NCBI RefSeq assembly: GCF_001941825.1
Contig: NZ_CP019038.1
Location: forward strand, 4,526,001 to 4,590,000
Reading direction: 5' to 3'
From: Massilia putida
Lineage (GTDB): Bacteria > Pseudomonadota > Gammaproteobacteria > Burkholderiales > Burkholderiaceae_D
Length of the DNA: 64,000 nt
Part shown: positions 30,461 through 39,297 of the stretch, one piece after another
Layout: every line of letters begins with the position of its first letter
Position numbering within the stretch: position 1 is the stretch's first letter
Position numbers and translations under genes: made by a program
Notes under the pieces: generated by a model
Databases searched by the model: none
What the model was told of the DNA's origin: nothing
Seen by the model: only the letters and a program-made list of their open reading frames with translations

Positions 30461-31198
30461 ATGCACATCAACCAGATCGCCGCGCGCGGCGCTCACCTCA
30501 ATCTGCACGGCCTCACCAAGCGCTATGCCGGACGCACGGTGCTCGACGCCGTCAACCTCATGATCCAGCCGGGAGAATTCGTCGCCGTCGTCGGCCGCAG
30601 CGGCTGCGGCAAGAGCACCTTGCTGCGCGCGATCGCGGGTCTGGAACTTCCGGACAGCGGGCAGGTCAAAATTGGCGGTGGCGGACTGAAGCCCGAGGTG
30701 CGGATGATGTTTCAGGACGCACGTCTGCTGCCATGGAAGACCGTGCTGCAGAACGTGGCGCTGGGCCTGAGGGACGGGGCGGCGCCGGCGCGGGCGGCGC
30801 TCGCCAGCGTCGGCTTGCTGGACCGCGCGGAGGACTGGCCGGCCGCGCTGTCCGGCGGCCAGCGCCAGCGTGTGGCCCTGGCGCGCGCGCTCGTGCACGA
30901 ACCGCAACTGCTGTTGCTGGACGAACCGCTCGGCGCGCTGGATGCCCTCACGCGCATCGAGATGCAGCAACTGATCGAATCGCTGTGGACGGCGCGCGGC
31001 TTCACGGCCGTGCTCGTTACGCACGACGTGCAGGAGGCCGTGGTGCTGGCCGACCGCATCCTGTTGATCGAACAGGGCCGGCTTGCGCTCGACCTGGACG
31101 TCGGCCTCGCGCGTCCGCGCGCGCGGGGCAGTGCGGCATTCGGGACGATGGAACGCCAAGTGCTCGATCGCGTGCTACAAACACATCAATCCATGTGA
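30461..31198 (+). CDS. ssuB: Aliphatic sulfonate ABC transporter ATPase SsuB
   Basis: A 245-residue ABC ATPase. Walker [13 protein letters not shown]-loop [10 protein letters not shown], signature [15 protein letters not shown], Walker [13 protein letters not shown] and the switch histidine in VTHDVQEA are all intact. It powers SsuC/SsuA uptake of sulfonates. It is the last ssu gene; the sequence becomes abruptly A/T-rich right after it. Confidence 0.94.
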   Translation: MHINQIAARGAHLNLHGLTKRYAGRTVLDAVNLMIQPGEFVAVVGRSGCGKSTLLRAIAGLELPDSGQVKIGGGGLKPEVRMMFQDARLLPWKTVLQNVALGLRDGAAPARAALASVGLLDRAEDWPAALSGGQRQRVALARALVHEPQLLLLDEPLGALDALTRIEMQQLIESLWTARGFTAVLVTHDVQEAVVLADRILLIEQGRLALDLDVGLARPRARGSAAFGTMERQVLDRVLQTHQSM

Positions 31199-31315
31199 TT
31201 TTTTGAGAGATTTGCTTGGATTGATCGTGTTCGATTCTTTGACGAGCGTCCGATCTCCACTATATGCACGAAATTAAATTTAGGGAAAATAGATTCGCAC
31301 AATACAATCGTTCGT

Positions 31316-31373
31316 TTGACAGTGAGAAATGATTTTATTAAGGTCCAGAAGTCGTTTCTGACGACTTTTCATT
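31316..31373 (+). promoter_or_regulatory. A/T-rich leader with -35-like box and hairpin before the 64-residue ORF
   Basis: TTGACA at 31316-31321 is followed by an A/T-rich stretch with TATTAA (spacing only 14). A hairpin AAGTCGT-TTCTG-ACGACTT (31349-31367) runs into a T-rich tail (TTCATTTT), resembling an intrinsic terminator, 18 bp before the ribosome site GGGAGGA. The whole 31199-31400 gap is far lower in GC than its surroundings. Confidence 0.45.
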
Positions 31374-31400
31374 TTAGCAATGTCCAACAAGGGAGGAATC

Positions 31401-31595
31401 ATGAGCGAACGCAGACACGAGCAGAAGGTCAAGGACGTTGGCGTTGATAACGATTACCTGTGTATCGAGCTATTGAGCGGTCTCCGCCTGATGGGCCCGC
31501 TGCGCACCAACCCGGTCTACCGCGACCCCGTCATCCCACCCGAAGCGCGTCCTCTGCCGAACGGCGAATTCAGGCACGCCGCCGTTTCCCCTTAA
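31401..31595 (+). CDS. Small hypothetical protein
   Basis: A 64-residue ORF starting MSERRHEQKVKDVGV, with a strong ribosome site GGGAGGA four bases before ATG 31401; the in-frame ATG at 31380 has none. The sequence continues DNDYLCIELLSGLRLMGPLR and ends in a proline-rich tail. I do not recognise a family; there is no signal peptide or membrane segment. The first half could form a short beta-rich fold. It lies alone between ssuB and the EEP-family gene behind an A/T-rich leader. Confidence 0.6.
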   Translation: MSERRHEQKVKDVGVDNDYLCIELLSGLRLMGPLRTNPVYRDPVIPPEARPLPNGEFRHAAVSP

Positions 31596-31702
31596 GCACT
31601 TCCCCCAACGCCTTTTCCGGCCAAAAGCCGGGGAAGGCTCCGCGCGCACGATTGCGCTCCCTACCTCGGAAAGGCACGGACTGATGGGGTTACAATGTTC
31701 CC

Positions 31703-32530
31703 ATGAAAATCCGTGTTGCGACCTACAACATCCACAAGGGCGTCTCTTCCTTTCGTAGTACGCCGCGCGTGTTGGCGCTGAAAAAAGCCATCGGTACGTT
31801 CGGTGCGGACGTCGTGTTTTTGCAGGAGGTGCAGGGGCGGCACGACCGCTACCAGGCCCGCTACGGCGAAAAGCTGCGCAGCCCCCATCATCATTGGCCG
31901 GAAAAGGCCCAGCACGAGTTCTTTGCCGGCGAAAATCTGCACGCGGCTTATGGCATGAACGCCGTGTACGACCACGGCCACCACGGCAACGCGCTGCTGT
32001 CCGGTTATCCGATCTCGAATACGCGCAACCACGACGTGTCCGACCACGCCTACGAGCAGCGCGGCATCCTGCACTGCGTGCTGGAGACGCCGTCCGGCAA
32101 TGTCCACTGCTATGTCGTCCACCTGGGCCTGTTCGAAGGCAGCCGTCGGCGCCAGACTGACTTACTGATTAATTGTGTGCAGGATTCGGCGCCGAACGGC
32201 GAGCCGGTCATCATCGCAGGCGACTTCAACGACTGGCGCAATACGCTCAGCGATTGCCTGCGCGTGAAGCTGGGCGTCGTTGAGGTATTCGATGAATTGG
32301 AACGGCCGGGCCGGCTCGGCGTCAAGATCGGTGATATGGTGCGGAATGTGGCTGGGCGCGAAAAACGCCTGGTCCCGGCGCGGACGTTTCCCGCCGCGCT
32401 GCCCTGGTTCCGGCTCGACCGGATTTATGTGCGCGGCTTCCAGGTCGAGCATGCCGAAGTGCTGCACGGCCCCCAGTGGGCGCGCCTGTCCGACCACGCA
32501 CCGATCGTGGCCAACCTGCAGCTGGCATAG
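31703..32530 (+). CDS. Endonuclease/exonuclease/phosphatase family protein (YbhP type)
   Basis: A 275-residue EEP-fold hydrolase. Family motifs are RVATYNIHKG, FLQEVQG (metal-binding Glu), HLGLFEGSRRRQ, IAGDFNDW and the terminal SDHAPIVANL. It lies just before clsB, matching the ybhP-ybhO(clsB) arrangement in E. coli; YbhP-like proteins are of unknown substrate. A -10-like TACAAT at 31692 precedes it. Confidence 0.88.
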   Translation: MKIRVATYNIHKGVSSFRSTPRVLALKKAIGTFGADVVFLQEVQGRHDRYQARYGEKLRSPHHHWPEKAQHEFFAGENLHAAYGMNAVYDHGHHGNALLSGYPISNTRNHDVSDHAYEQRGILHCVLETPSGNVHCYVVHLGLFEGSRRRQTDLLINCVQDSAPNGEPVIIAGDFNDWRNTLSDCLRVKLGVVEVFDELERPGRLGVKIGDMVRNVAGREKRLVPARTFPAALPWFRLDRIYVRGFQVEHAEVLHGPQWARLSDHAPIVANLQLA

Positions 32531-32532
32531 CG

Positions 32533-33693
32533 ATGCGCACCGTTACCTATGTAGCGAACAACGACGTCACCCTCCTCGAAAGCGGCAGCACTTATTTCCC
32601 GGCGCTGCTGGCCGCCATCGACGCGGCCCAGCATGAGATCCTGTACGAAACCTATATCTATGCCGAGGACGACACGGCCCGCGCCGTCACCGACGCGCTG
32701 ATCCGTGCCGCCAAGCGCGGCGTCAAGGTGCGCGTGTTGGTCGACTGGTTCGGCACCGGCAACCGCATCGCCTGCCGCCTCAAGGAGGAATTCTGCGCGG
32801 TGTGCGTGCACTACCGCATGTTCAATCCGTGGTTCAAGCGGGGTGCCGCGCGCAGTCACCGCAAGATCGCCGTGATGGATCGCCAGGTCGCCTTCGTCGG
32901 CGGCATCAATACGAACGACGACAATCTGCACGACTACGAACCGCATGCACCGCTGCCGGCGCCCCGCTGGGATTTCGCCGTGTGCGTGCGCGGCCCGCTC
33001 GTGGCGGAAATCCACCGCGAAGCCCAGGCGCAGTGGACGCGCGCGGGCCATCTGCCGCTCGTCCGGCGCATCAACCTGTTCCGCGAATTGCGTAAGCAGC
33101 CGGCCGCATTGGGCGATCATCCGATGCGCGCCGCGTTCGTCGTGCGCGACAACCTGCGCAACCGCCGCACGATCCAGCGTGCATACCTGCAGGCGATCGG
33201 CCGCGCGCGCAAGCGCGTGCTGATGGCCACGCCATATTTCGCGCCGGGCCGCAAGTTCCGCGATGCGCTGTGCCAGGCGGCGCGGCGCGGCGTCGACGTC
33301 TGCCTGATGATCGGCGTGGGCGAGTTCCGCATGCAGGATGCCGTCGCCTCGTCGTTCTATCCGCAACTGCTGGCGGCCGGGGTGCGCATCGTCGAGTACC
33401 GCAGGACCCAGCTGCACGCGAAGGTCGCCGTCGTGGACGACAACTGGGCCACGGTCGGTTCCAGCAATTGCGACGGGCTGTCGCTGTTCGTCAACCAGGA
33501 GGCGAACGTCGTCGTGCGCGATGCGAAATTTGCCGCCAGCCTCGCGCGCCAGATCGAGCGGGGCGTGGCCGACGGCGTGCAAGTGTGCCTGGATGATTTA
33601 AGGCAACTCAGTTGGGTGCGCCGCTGCGGCCACGAAATGGCCTATCTTCTCTATAAAATGACCATGCGGGTCGTCGCGATCGGCTATGCATGA
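32533..33693 (+). CDS. clsB: Cardiolipin synthase ClsB
   Basis: A 386-residue phospholipase D superfamily enzyme with two HKD motifs: SHRKIAVMDRQVAFVGG in the first half and LHAKVAVVDDNWATVGSSN in the second. ClsB makes cardiolipin from phosphatidylglycerol and lacks the N-terminal transmembrane helices of ClsA, as here. It follows the EEP gene after 2 bp and overlaps the hsp15 start by 4 bp. ATG 32533 is used because the longer frame from 32476 lies inside the EEP gene. Confidence 0.92.
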   Translation: MRTVTYVANNDVTLLESGSTYFPALLAAIDAAQHEILYETYIYAEDDTARAVTDALIRAAKRGVKVRVLVDWFGTGNRIACRLKEEFCAVCVHYRMFNPWFKRGAARSHRKIAVMDRQVAFVGGINTNDDNLHDYEPHAPLPAPRWDFAVCVRGPLVAEIHREAQAQWTRAGHLPLVRRINLFRELRKQPAALGDHPMRAAFVVRDNLRNRRTIQRAYLQAIGRARKRVLMATPYFAPGRKFRDALCQAARRGVDVCLMIGVGEFRMQDAVASSFYPQLLAAGVRIVEYRRTQLHAKVAVVDDNWATVGSSNCDGLSLFVNQEANVVVRDAKFAASLARQIERGVADGVQVCLDDLRQLSWVRRCGHEMAYLLYKMTMRVVAIGYA

Positions 33694-34088
33694 GTGGAAC
33701 TGCTATGACGGAACATGAAAACGTAAGAATCGATAAATGGTTGTGGGCGGCGCGCTTCTTCAAAACGCGCTCGCTGGCGGCGGATGCGGTCGATCGGGGA
33801 CGGGTGCGGATCGGCGGCGAGCCCGTCAAACCCGCCCGCTCCGTGAAAGTCGATGATAAGATTTTCATCGACAACGGCTCGAACCGCTGGGAAGTGGTCG
33901 TGCTGGGCCTGTCCGACAAGCGGGGGCCGGCCCCCGTCGCCCAGGCGCTCTACCGCGAGACGGAAGAGAGCATCGTGCGCCGGGAAAACGACCAAGAGGC
34001 ACGCCGCTTGTTCCCCGAACCGGGCAGCACGATCAAGGGCCGCCCGACCAAGCGCGACCGTCGCGCCATCACCCGCGCCGGCGGCTGA
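33690..34088 (+). CDS. hslR: Hsp15-type S4 RNA-binding protein
   Basis: A 132-residue protein with an N-terminal S4 domain (VRIDKWLWAARFFKTRSLA, then GRVRIGGEPVKPAR) and a basic tail (GRPTKRDRRAI). Hsp15 rescues stalled 50S subunits carrying peptidyl-tRNA. The start may be ATG 33690, overlapping clsB, or ATG 33705 with AGTGGA upstream; the difference is five residues. Confidence 0.9.
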   Translation: MSGTAMTEHENVRIDKWLWAARFFKTRSLAADAVDRGRVRIGGEPVKPARSVKVDDKIFIDNGSNRWEVVVLGLSDKRGPAPVAQALYRETEESIVRRENDQEARRLFPEPGSTIKGRPTKRDRRAITRAGG

Positions 34089-34142
34089 CACGCCGCCGCG
34101 TGTTGCGGCCAAGGCACTAGAACGGTGCCTCTAAGTTCCCGT

Positions 34143-34182
34143 TTGACATTTCACGGCTGGTAGATAATAGTACGAGCGTTCG
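34143..34182 (+). promoter_or_regulatory. Candidate promoter and operator for the tetR-fad unit
   Basis: TTGACA (34143-34148) is followed after 16 bp by TAATAG (34165-34170). A near-palindrome CGAGCGTTCG (34173-34182) lies just downstream, a natural place for autoregulation by the TetR protein encoded next. Binding specificity is not known. Confidence 0.4.
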
Positions 34183-34246
34183 GATTTTTTCGGTCAGAAG
34201 AAATTCTCTCTTACGCGAGGCAATTATTAATACGACAGCTAAATCG

Positions 34247-34882
34247 ATGAGCATGCGCAAAGGCGAGATGACGCGGGCCGCCATCCTCGATGTTGCGCTC
34301 GAGCTCGCCAGCCGCGACGGCCTCGAAGGCCTGACGATCGGCCTGCTGGCCGACCGCATGAGCATGAGCAAATCGGGCGTCTTCGCGCACTTCGGTTCGC
34401 GCGAAGACCTGCAGATCGACGTGCTCAAGCTGTACCACCGTCGCTTCGAGCAGGAAGTCTTTTTCCCCAGCCTGAAGGAAGCGCGCGGCCTGCCGCGTCT
34501 GGAGACGATGTTCAATCTCTGGCTCCAGCGCGTCTCGGTCGAGATCGCGTCCGGCTGCATCTATATCAGTGGCGCGGTCGAATACGACGACCGCCCGGGC
34601 CCGATCCGCGAAGAACTCGTCGCCATGGTCCGCACGTGGCAGGGTGCCCTGCTGCGCTGCGCGCAACAGGCGATCGACATCGGCGACCTGAAGGCGGACA
34701 CGGATCCCGAACAACTGGTCTACGAAATGTACGGCCTTGTGCTGGCGGTGCACCACGATGCGCGCTTCCTGCGCATCCCGGGCGCCGTCGACCGCGCGCA
34801 CCGCGGCTTCGCGCGCCTCGTCCAAGATTATCGCAACCCCAACAAGCAAAGCGGCCAGGCGCACACCGCCCGCGCTCAGTAA
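34247..34882 (+). CDS. TetR-family regulator of the beta-oxidation genes
   Basis: A 211-residue TetR protein. The N-terminal helix-turn-helix spans about 8-55 (TRAAILDVALELASRDG, then MSMSKSGVFAHFGSREDLQ). The C-terminal ligand domain has no motif I can assign. It lies 39 bp upstream of an acyl-CoA dehydrogenase on the same strand, so it probably represses fatty-acid degradation and responds to acyl-CoA, as FadR/PsrA-type TetR proteins do. Confidence 0.88.
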   Translation: MSMRKGEMTRAAILDVALELASRDGLEGLTIGLLADRMSMSKSGVFAHFGSREDLQIDVLKLYHRRFEQEVFFPSLKEARGLPRLETMFNLWLQRVSVEIASGCIYISGAVEYDDRPGPIREELVAMVRTWQGALLRCAQQAIDIGDLKADTDPEQLVYEMYGLVLAVHHDARFLRIPGAVDRAHRGFARLVQDYRNPNKQSGQAHTARAQ

Positions 34883-34921
34883 TTTCAAGCCAACAAATAT
34901 TTACCTGTCAGGAGAACAACC

Positions 34922-36712
34922 ATGGGTCAGTACGTCGCGCCACTTCGGGATATGCAGTTCGTTCTGCACGAGTTCCTCAACGTCACCGAAGAATTCAAGA
35001 ACCTGCCGGCGTACCAGGAGATCGACGCCGACATCATCAACCAGGTGCTGGAAGAGGGCGCGAAATTCACGCAGGAAGTGCTGTTCCCGCTGAACCACAG
35101 CGGTGACCGCGAAGGCTGCCACTACGACGCCGCCACCAAGACCGTCACCACGCCGAAAGGTTTCAAGGAAGCCTATAAACAGTATGTGGAAGGCGGCTGG
35201 GCGGCGCTGGCCTGCGATCCGGAATACGGCGGCCAGGGCTTGCCGGTCTCGCTGAACAACTCGTTCTACGAGATGCTGAACTCCTCGAACCAGGCATGGA
35301 CCATGTACCCGGGCCTGTCGCACGGCGCGTACGAGTGCCTGAAGGAACACGGCACCGACGACCAGAAGAAGTTCTACCTGCCGAAACTGGTGTCCGGCGA
35401 ATGGACCGGCACGATGTGCCTGACCGAAGCGCACTGCGGCACCGACCTGGGCCTGCTGCGCACGAAGGCCGAACCGCAGGCCGACGGCACGTACAGCATC
35501 ACCGGCTCGAAGATCTTCATCTCGGCCGGCGAGCACGACATGTCGGAAAACATTGTCCACCTGGTGCTGGCCCGCCTGCCGGACGCGCCGGAAGGCTCGA
35601 AAGGCATCTCGCTGTTCCTCGTGCCGAAGTTCCTGCCGAACGCGGACGGTTCCGTCGGCAAGCGCAACGGCATCACCTGCGGCGCCATCGAAGAAAAGAT
35701 GGGCATCCACGGTAACTCGACCTGCCAGATGAACCTAGACGGCGCCATCGGCACCCTGATCGGCCAGCCGCACAAGGGCCTGAACGCGATGTTCGTGTTC
35801 ATGAACGCCGCCCGCCTGGGCGTCGGCATGCAGTCGCTGGGCCTGACGGAAGTCGCGTACCAGAACGCCCTGGTGTATGCGAAAGACCGCATCCAGATGC
35901 GCAGCCTGTCGGGCCCGAAGGCGCCGGACAAGCCGGCCGACCCGATCATCGTCCACCCGGACGTGCGCCGCATGCTGCTGACGGCCAAGGCTTATGCCGA
36001 AGGCGCGCGCGCCCTGACGTCGTACGTCGCGCTGCAGATCGACCGCGAACTGAACCACCCGGACGAAGCGGTCCGCAAGGAAGCCGCCGATGAAGTCGCG
36101 CTCCTGACCCCGGTCGTGAAAGCCTTCATCACCGACAACGGCTGGATCGCCACGTCGGAAGCGATGCAGGTGTACGGCGGCCACGGCTACATCGCCGAGT
36201 GGGGCATGGAGCAGTATGTGCGCGACGCCCGCATCAACATGATTTACGAAGGCACGAACACCGTGCAATCGCTCGACCTGCTGGGCCGTAAGATCCTGAT
36301 GGACAACGGCGCCAAGCTGCGCGCCTTCGGCGAAAAGGTCAAGGCGTTCGTCGAAGAGAACGGCCTGGACGAGCAGATGGCCGAATTCGTCAGCCCGCTG
36401 GGCGAACTGGGCGAGAAGGTCGGCAAGCTGACGATGGAAATCGGCATGAAGGCCTTCCAGAACCAGGACGAAGTGGGCGCCGCCGCCGTGCCTTACCTGC
36501 GCGTCGTGGGCCACATGGTGTTCTCGTACTTCTTCGCGCAGATGGCGAAGATCGCGCTGGCCAAGAAGGATTCGGGCGACAAGTTCTACGAATCGAAACT
36601 GGCGACCGCACGCTTCTACTTTGCCCGCCTGTACCCGGAAACCGCGATGCTGATCCGCCAGGCGCGTTCGGGCGCGGCTAACCTGCTGGCGCTGGACGCA
36701 GACCTGTTCTAA
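34922..36712 (+). CDS. Acyl-CoA dehydrogenase (long form)
   Basis: A 596-residue flavoprotein with an additional N-terminal helical domain and a C-terminal extension, the long form common in proteobacterial beta-oxidation operons. CLTEAHCGTDLGLL is the FAD/substrate block; MYGGHGYIAEWGMEQYVRDA leads to YEGTN, where E443 is the likely catalytic base. It introduces the alpha-beta double bond in acyl-CoA. An AGGAG ribosome site precedes it. The next gene, the HAD-ECH fusion, follows after a repeat element. Confidence 0.94.
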   Translation: MGQYVAPLRDMQFVLHEFLNVTEEFKNLPAYQEIDADIINQVLEEGAKFTQEVLFPLNHSGDREGCHYDAATKTVTTPKGFKEAYKQYVEGGWAALACDPEYGGQGLPVSLNNSFYEMLNSSNQAWTMYPGLSHGAYECLKEHGTDDQKKFYLPKLVSGEWTGTMCLTEAHCGTDLGLLRTKAEPQADGTYSITGSKIFISAGEHDMSENIVHLVLARLPDAPEGSKGISLFLVPKFLPNADGSVGKRNGITCGAIEEKMGIHGNSTCQMNLDGAIGTLIGQPHKGLNAMFVFMNAARLGVGMQSLGLTEVAYQNALVYAKDRIQMRSLSGPKAPDKPADPIIVHPDVRRMLLTAKAYAEGARALTSYVALQIDRELNHPDEAVRKEAADEVALLTPVVKAFITDNGWIATSEAMQVYGGHGYIAEWGMEQYVRDARINMIYEGTNTVQSLDLLGRKILMDNGAKLRAFGEKVKAFVEENGLDEQMAEFVSPLGELGEKVGKLTMEIGMKAFQNQDEVGAAAVPYLRVVGHMVFSYFFAQMAKIALAKKDSGDKFYESKLATARFYFARLYPETAMLIRQARSGAANLLALDADLF

Positions 36713-36733
36713 ATCGCACCATCACATCAAACC

Positions 36734-36849
36734 GTCATCCCCGCGAAAGCGGGGATCCATACTGAAGAACAGAATTCGGAAGCCGTCCTGTAAGGCGAAT
36801 CGACCGAGTTCCGAAGCTCAGCATGGGTTCCCGCCTTCGCGGGAACGAC
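36734..36849. repeat. Paired palindromic repeat, copy C
   Basis: Left arm GTCATCCCCGCG-AAA-GCGGGGATCCATACTGA (36734-36765); right arm TCAGCATGGGTTCCCGC then GCGGGAACGAC (36818-36849). The terminal arms are inverted copies around about 50 bp of unrelated DNA. It lies inside the fad operon. Confidence 0.8.
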
Positions 36850-36871
36850 GACTCATCAAAGGATAACGAGA

Positions 36872-39268
36872 ATGTCCAACTTCATCGTCAAGAAAGTCGC
36901 TGTGCTGGGCGCCGGCGTGATGGGCGCGCAGATCGCTGCGCACTGCGTCAACGCCAAGGTCCCGGTCGTGCTGTTCGACCTGCCGGCAAAAGAGGGTAAT
37001 AAAAACGGCATCGTTTTGAAAGCCATCGAGAACCTGAAAAAACTGTCGCCGGCCCCGCTGGGCAACAAGGAAGACGCCGCGCTGATCGAAGTCGCCAACT
37101 ACGAGGACAACCTCGACGTGCTGGCCGGCTGCGACCTGATCATCGAAGCCATCGCCGAGCGCATGGACTGGAAGCACGACCTGTACAAGAAGGTCGCCCC
37201 GCACATTGGCGCGAACGCCATCTTCGCCTCGAACACGTCGGGCCTGTCGATCGAGAAGCTGGCCGAAGGCTTCGACGCCGAGCTGAAGTCGCGCTTCTGC
37301 GGCGTGCACTTCTTCAACCCGCCGCGCTACATGCATCTGGTCGAGCTGATCCCGACCGCTGCCACTAAGCCGGAAATCCTCGACCAGCTCGAAACGTTCC
37401 TGACCTCGACCCTGGGCAAGGGCGTCGTGCGTGCGAAAGACACGCCGAACTTCATCGCCAACCGCGTCGGCATCTTCGGCATGCTGGCCACGATCCACGA
37501 AGCCGAGAAGTTCGGCCTGTCCGTGGACGTCGTCGACGACCTGACCGGCGCGAAGCTGGGCCGCGCCAAGTCGGGCACGTTCCGCACGGCGGACGTCGTC
37601 GGCCTGGACACGATGGGCCACGTCATCAAGACGATGCAGGACAACCTGCAAGACGACCCGTTCTTCAGCGTCTACAAGACGCCGGACGTGCTGGCCAAGC
37701 TGATCGAGAAGGGCGCGCTGGGCCAGAAGACGGGCGCCGGCTTCTATAAAAAGGTCGGCAAGGAGATCATGCGCCTGGACGCAGCGACCGGCGAATACGT
37801 GCCGGGCGGCGCCAAGGCCGCCGACATCGTCGCGCGCATCCTGAAAGAGAAAGACCCGGTCAAGAAATTCAAGGCGATGCGCGAGTCGACCAACCCGCAG
37901 GCGCAGTTCCTGTGGGCGATCTTCCGCGACGCCTTCCACTACATCGCGTTCCACCTCGACAGCATCGCCGACAACGCGCGCGACGTCGACTTCGCGATGC
38001 GCTGGGGCTTCGGCTGGAGCGTCGGCCCGTTCGAGACGTGGCAGGCCGCCGGCTGGAACACGATCGCCCAGTGGGTCAAGGAAGACATCGAGGCCGGCAA
38101 GGCCCTGACGGACGCTCCGCTCCCAAGCTGGGTATTCAGCGCACCGGTCGCGGAGAAGGGTGTGCACACGCCTGAAGGTTCGTATTCCGTCACGAAGAAC
38201 GCGTACGTACCGCGTTCCGACCTGCCGGTCTATCAGCGCCAGCAGTTCCGCGCACCGGTCGTGGGCGCGGGCGGCGACGATCCGAAGACCGCCGGCACCA
38301 CCGTGTTCGAAGACGATTCCGTGCGCCTGTGGCACTCGGGCGACGAGGTGCTGGTCATCTCGCTGAAGACGAAGATGCACGTGATCGGCGACGGCGTGAT
38401 CAAGGGCATCCAGCGCGCGCTGGCGGAAGCCGAGAAGGGCTTCAAGGGCATCGTCATCTGGAATACCGATGCGGCGGACGGCGGCGCGTTCTCGGCCGGC
38501 GCCGACCTGCAATCGGCCCTGCCGGCCTTCATGGCGGGTGGCGCGAAAGCGATGGACCCGATCGTCAAGGAACTGCAGGACACGTTCATGGCGATGAAAT
38601 ACTCGAACATCCCGGTCGTGGCCGCGGTGGCGGGCCTGGCGCTGGGCGGCGGTTGCGAGATGGCGCTGCACGCATCCAAGCGCGTCGCGGCTATCGAGTC
38701 GTACATCGGCCTCGTGGAAGTCGGCGTCGGCCTGGTGCCGGCCGGCGGCGGCCTGAAGGAAGCGGCCGTGCGTGCTGCCAATGATTCGAAGGGCAACGAC
38801 ATCCTGCAATTCCTGAAGACGGGCTTCACCAACGCGGCCACCGCGCAGGTATCGAAGTCGGCCCTGGAAGCGAAGGCGATGGGCTACCTGAAGGACGACG
38901 ACATCATCGTCTTCAACCCGTACGAACTGCTGCACGTGGCGAAGGTCACCGCGCGCTCGATGTTCGACGCCGGCTACCGCGCGCCTCTGGCAAGGCCCGT
39001 GACCGTGACCGGCCGCTACGGCTGGGGCACGATCCGCGGCCAGCTGGTCAACATGCGCGACGGCGGCTTCATCTCGGCGTACGACTACCAGCTGGGCGAC
39101 ATGATCGCGGAGATCGTCTCCGGCGGCGACATCGACCAGGGCAGCGTCGTGTCCGAGCAGTGGCTGCTCGACATGGAGCGTAAAGCATTCGTCTCCCTGC
39201 TGAACAATCCGAAAACGCAGGAACGCATCATGGGCATGATGCAGACCGGTAAACCAGTGCGTAACTGA
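36872..39268 (+). CDS. 3-hydroxyacyl-CoA dehydrogenase / enoyl-CoA hydratase fusion
   Basis: A 798-residue bifunctional enzyme. The N-terminal NAD Rossmann fold (VAVLGAGVMGAQIAAHCVN) and the HAD C-terminal domain with CGVHFFNPPRYMHLVELIP come first; the crotonase domain is C-terminal (about 480-720, with AGLALGGGCEMALHASKRVA). This is the reverse of E. coli FadB and matches the FadN-type order. It hydrates enoyl-CoA and oxidises the hydroxyacyl-CoA in beta-oxidation. Downstream is the thiolase. Confidence 0.94.
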   Translation: MSNFIVKKVAVLGAGVMGAQIAAHCVNAKVPVVLFDLPAKEGNKNGIVLKAIENLKKLSPAPLGNKEDAALIEVANYEDNLDVLAGCDLIIEAIAERMDWKHDLYKKVAPHIGANAIFASNTSGLSIEKLAEGFDAELKSRFCGVHFFNPPRYMHLVELIPTAATKPEILDQLETFLTSTLGKGVVRAKDTPNFIANRVGIFGMLATIHEAEKFGLSVDVVDDLTGAKLGRAKSGTFRTADVVGLDTMGHVIKTMQDNLQDDPFFSVYKTPDVLAKLIEKGALGQKTGAGFYKKVGKEIMRLDAATGEYVPGGAKAADIVARILKEKDPVKKFKAMRESTNPQAQFLWAIFRDAFHYIAFHLDSIADNARDVDFAMRWGFGWSVGPFETWQAAGWNTIAQWVKEDIEAGKALTDAPLPSWVFSAPVAEKGVHTPEGSYSVTKNAYVPRSDLPVYQRQQFRAPVVGAGGDDPKTAGTTVFEDDSVRLWHSGDEVLVISLKTKMHVIGDGVIKGIQRALAEAEKGFKGIVIWNTDAADGGAFSAGADLQSALPAFMAGGAKAMDPIVKELQDTFMAMKYSNIPVVAAVAGLALGGGCEMALHASKRVAAIESYIGLVEVGVGLVPAGGGLKEAAVRAANDSKGNDILQFLKTGFTNAATAQVSKSALEAKAMGYLKDDDIIVFNPYELLHVAKVTARSMFDAGYRAPLARPVTVTGRYGWGTIRGQLVNMRDGGFISAYDYQLGDMIAEIVSGGDIDQGSVVSEQWLLDMERKAFVSLLNNPKTQERIMGMMQTGKPVRN

Positions 39269-39297
39269 TCGCGGCGCGGACAACAAGGACTACTGAC

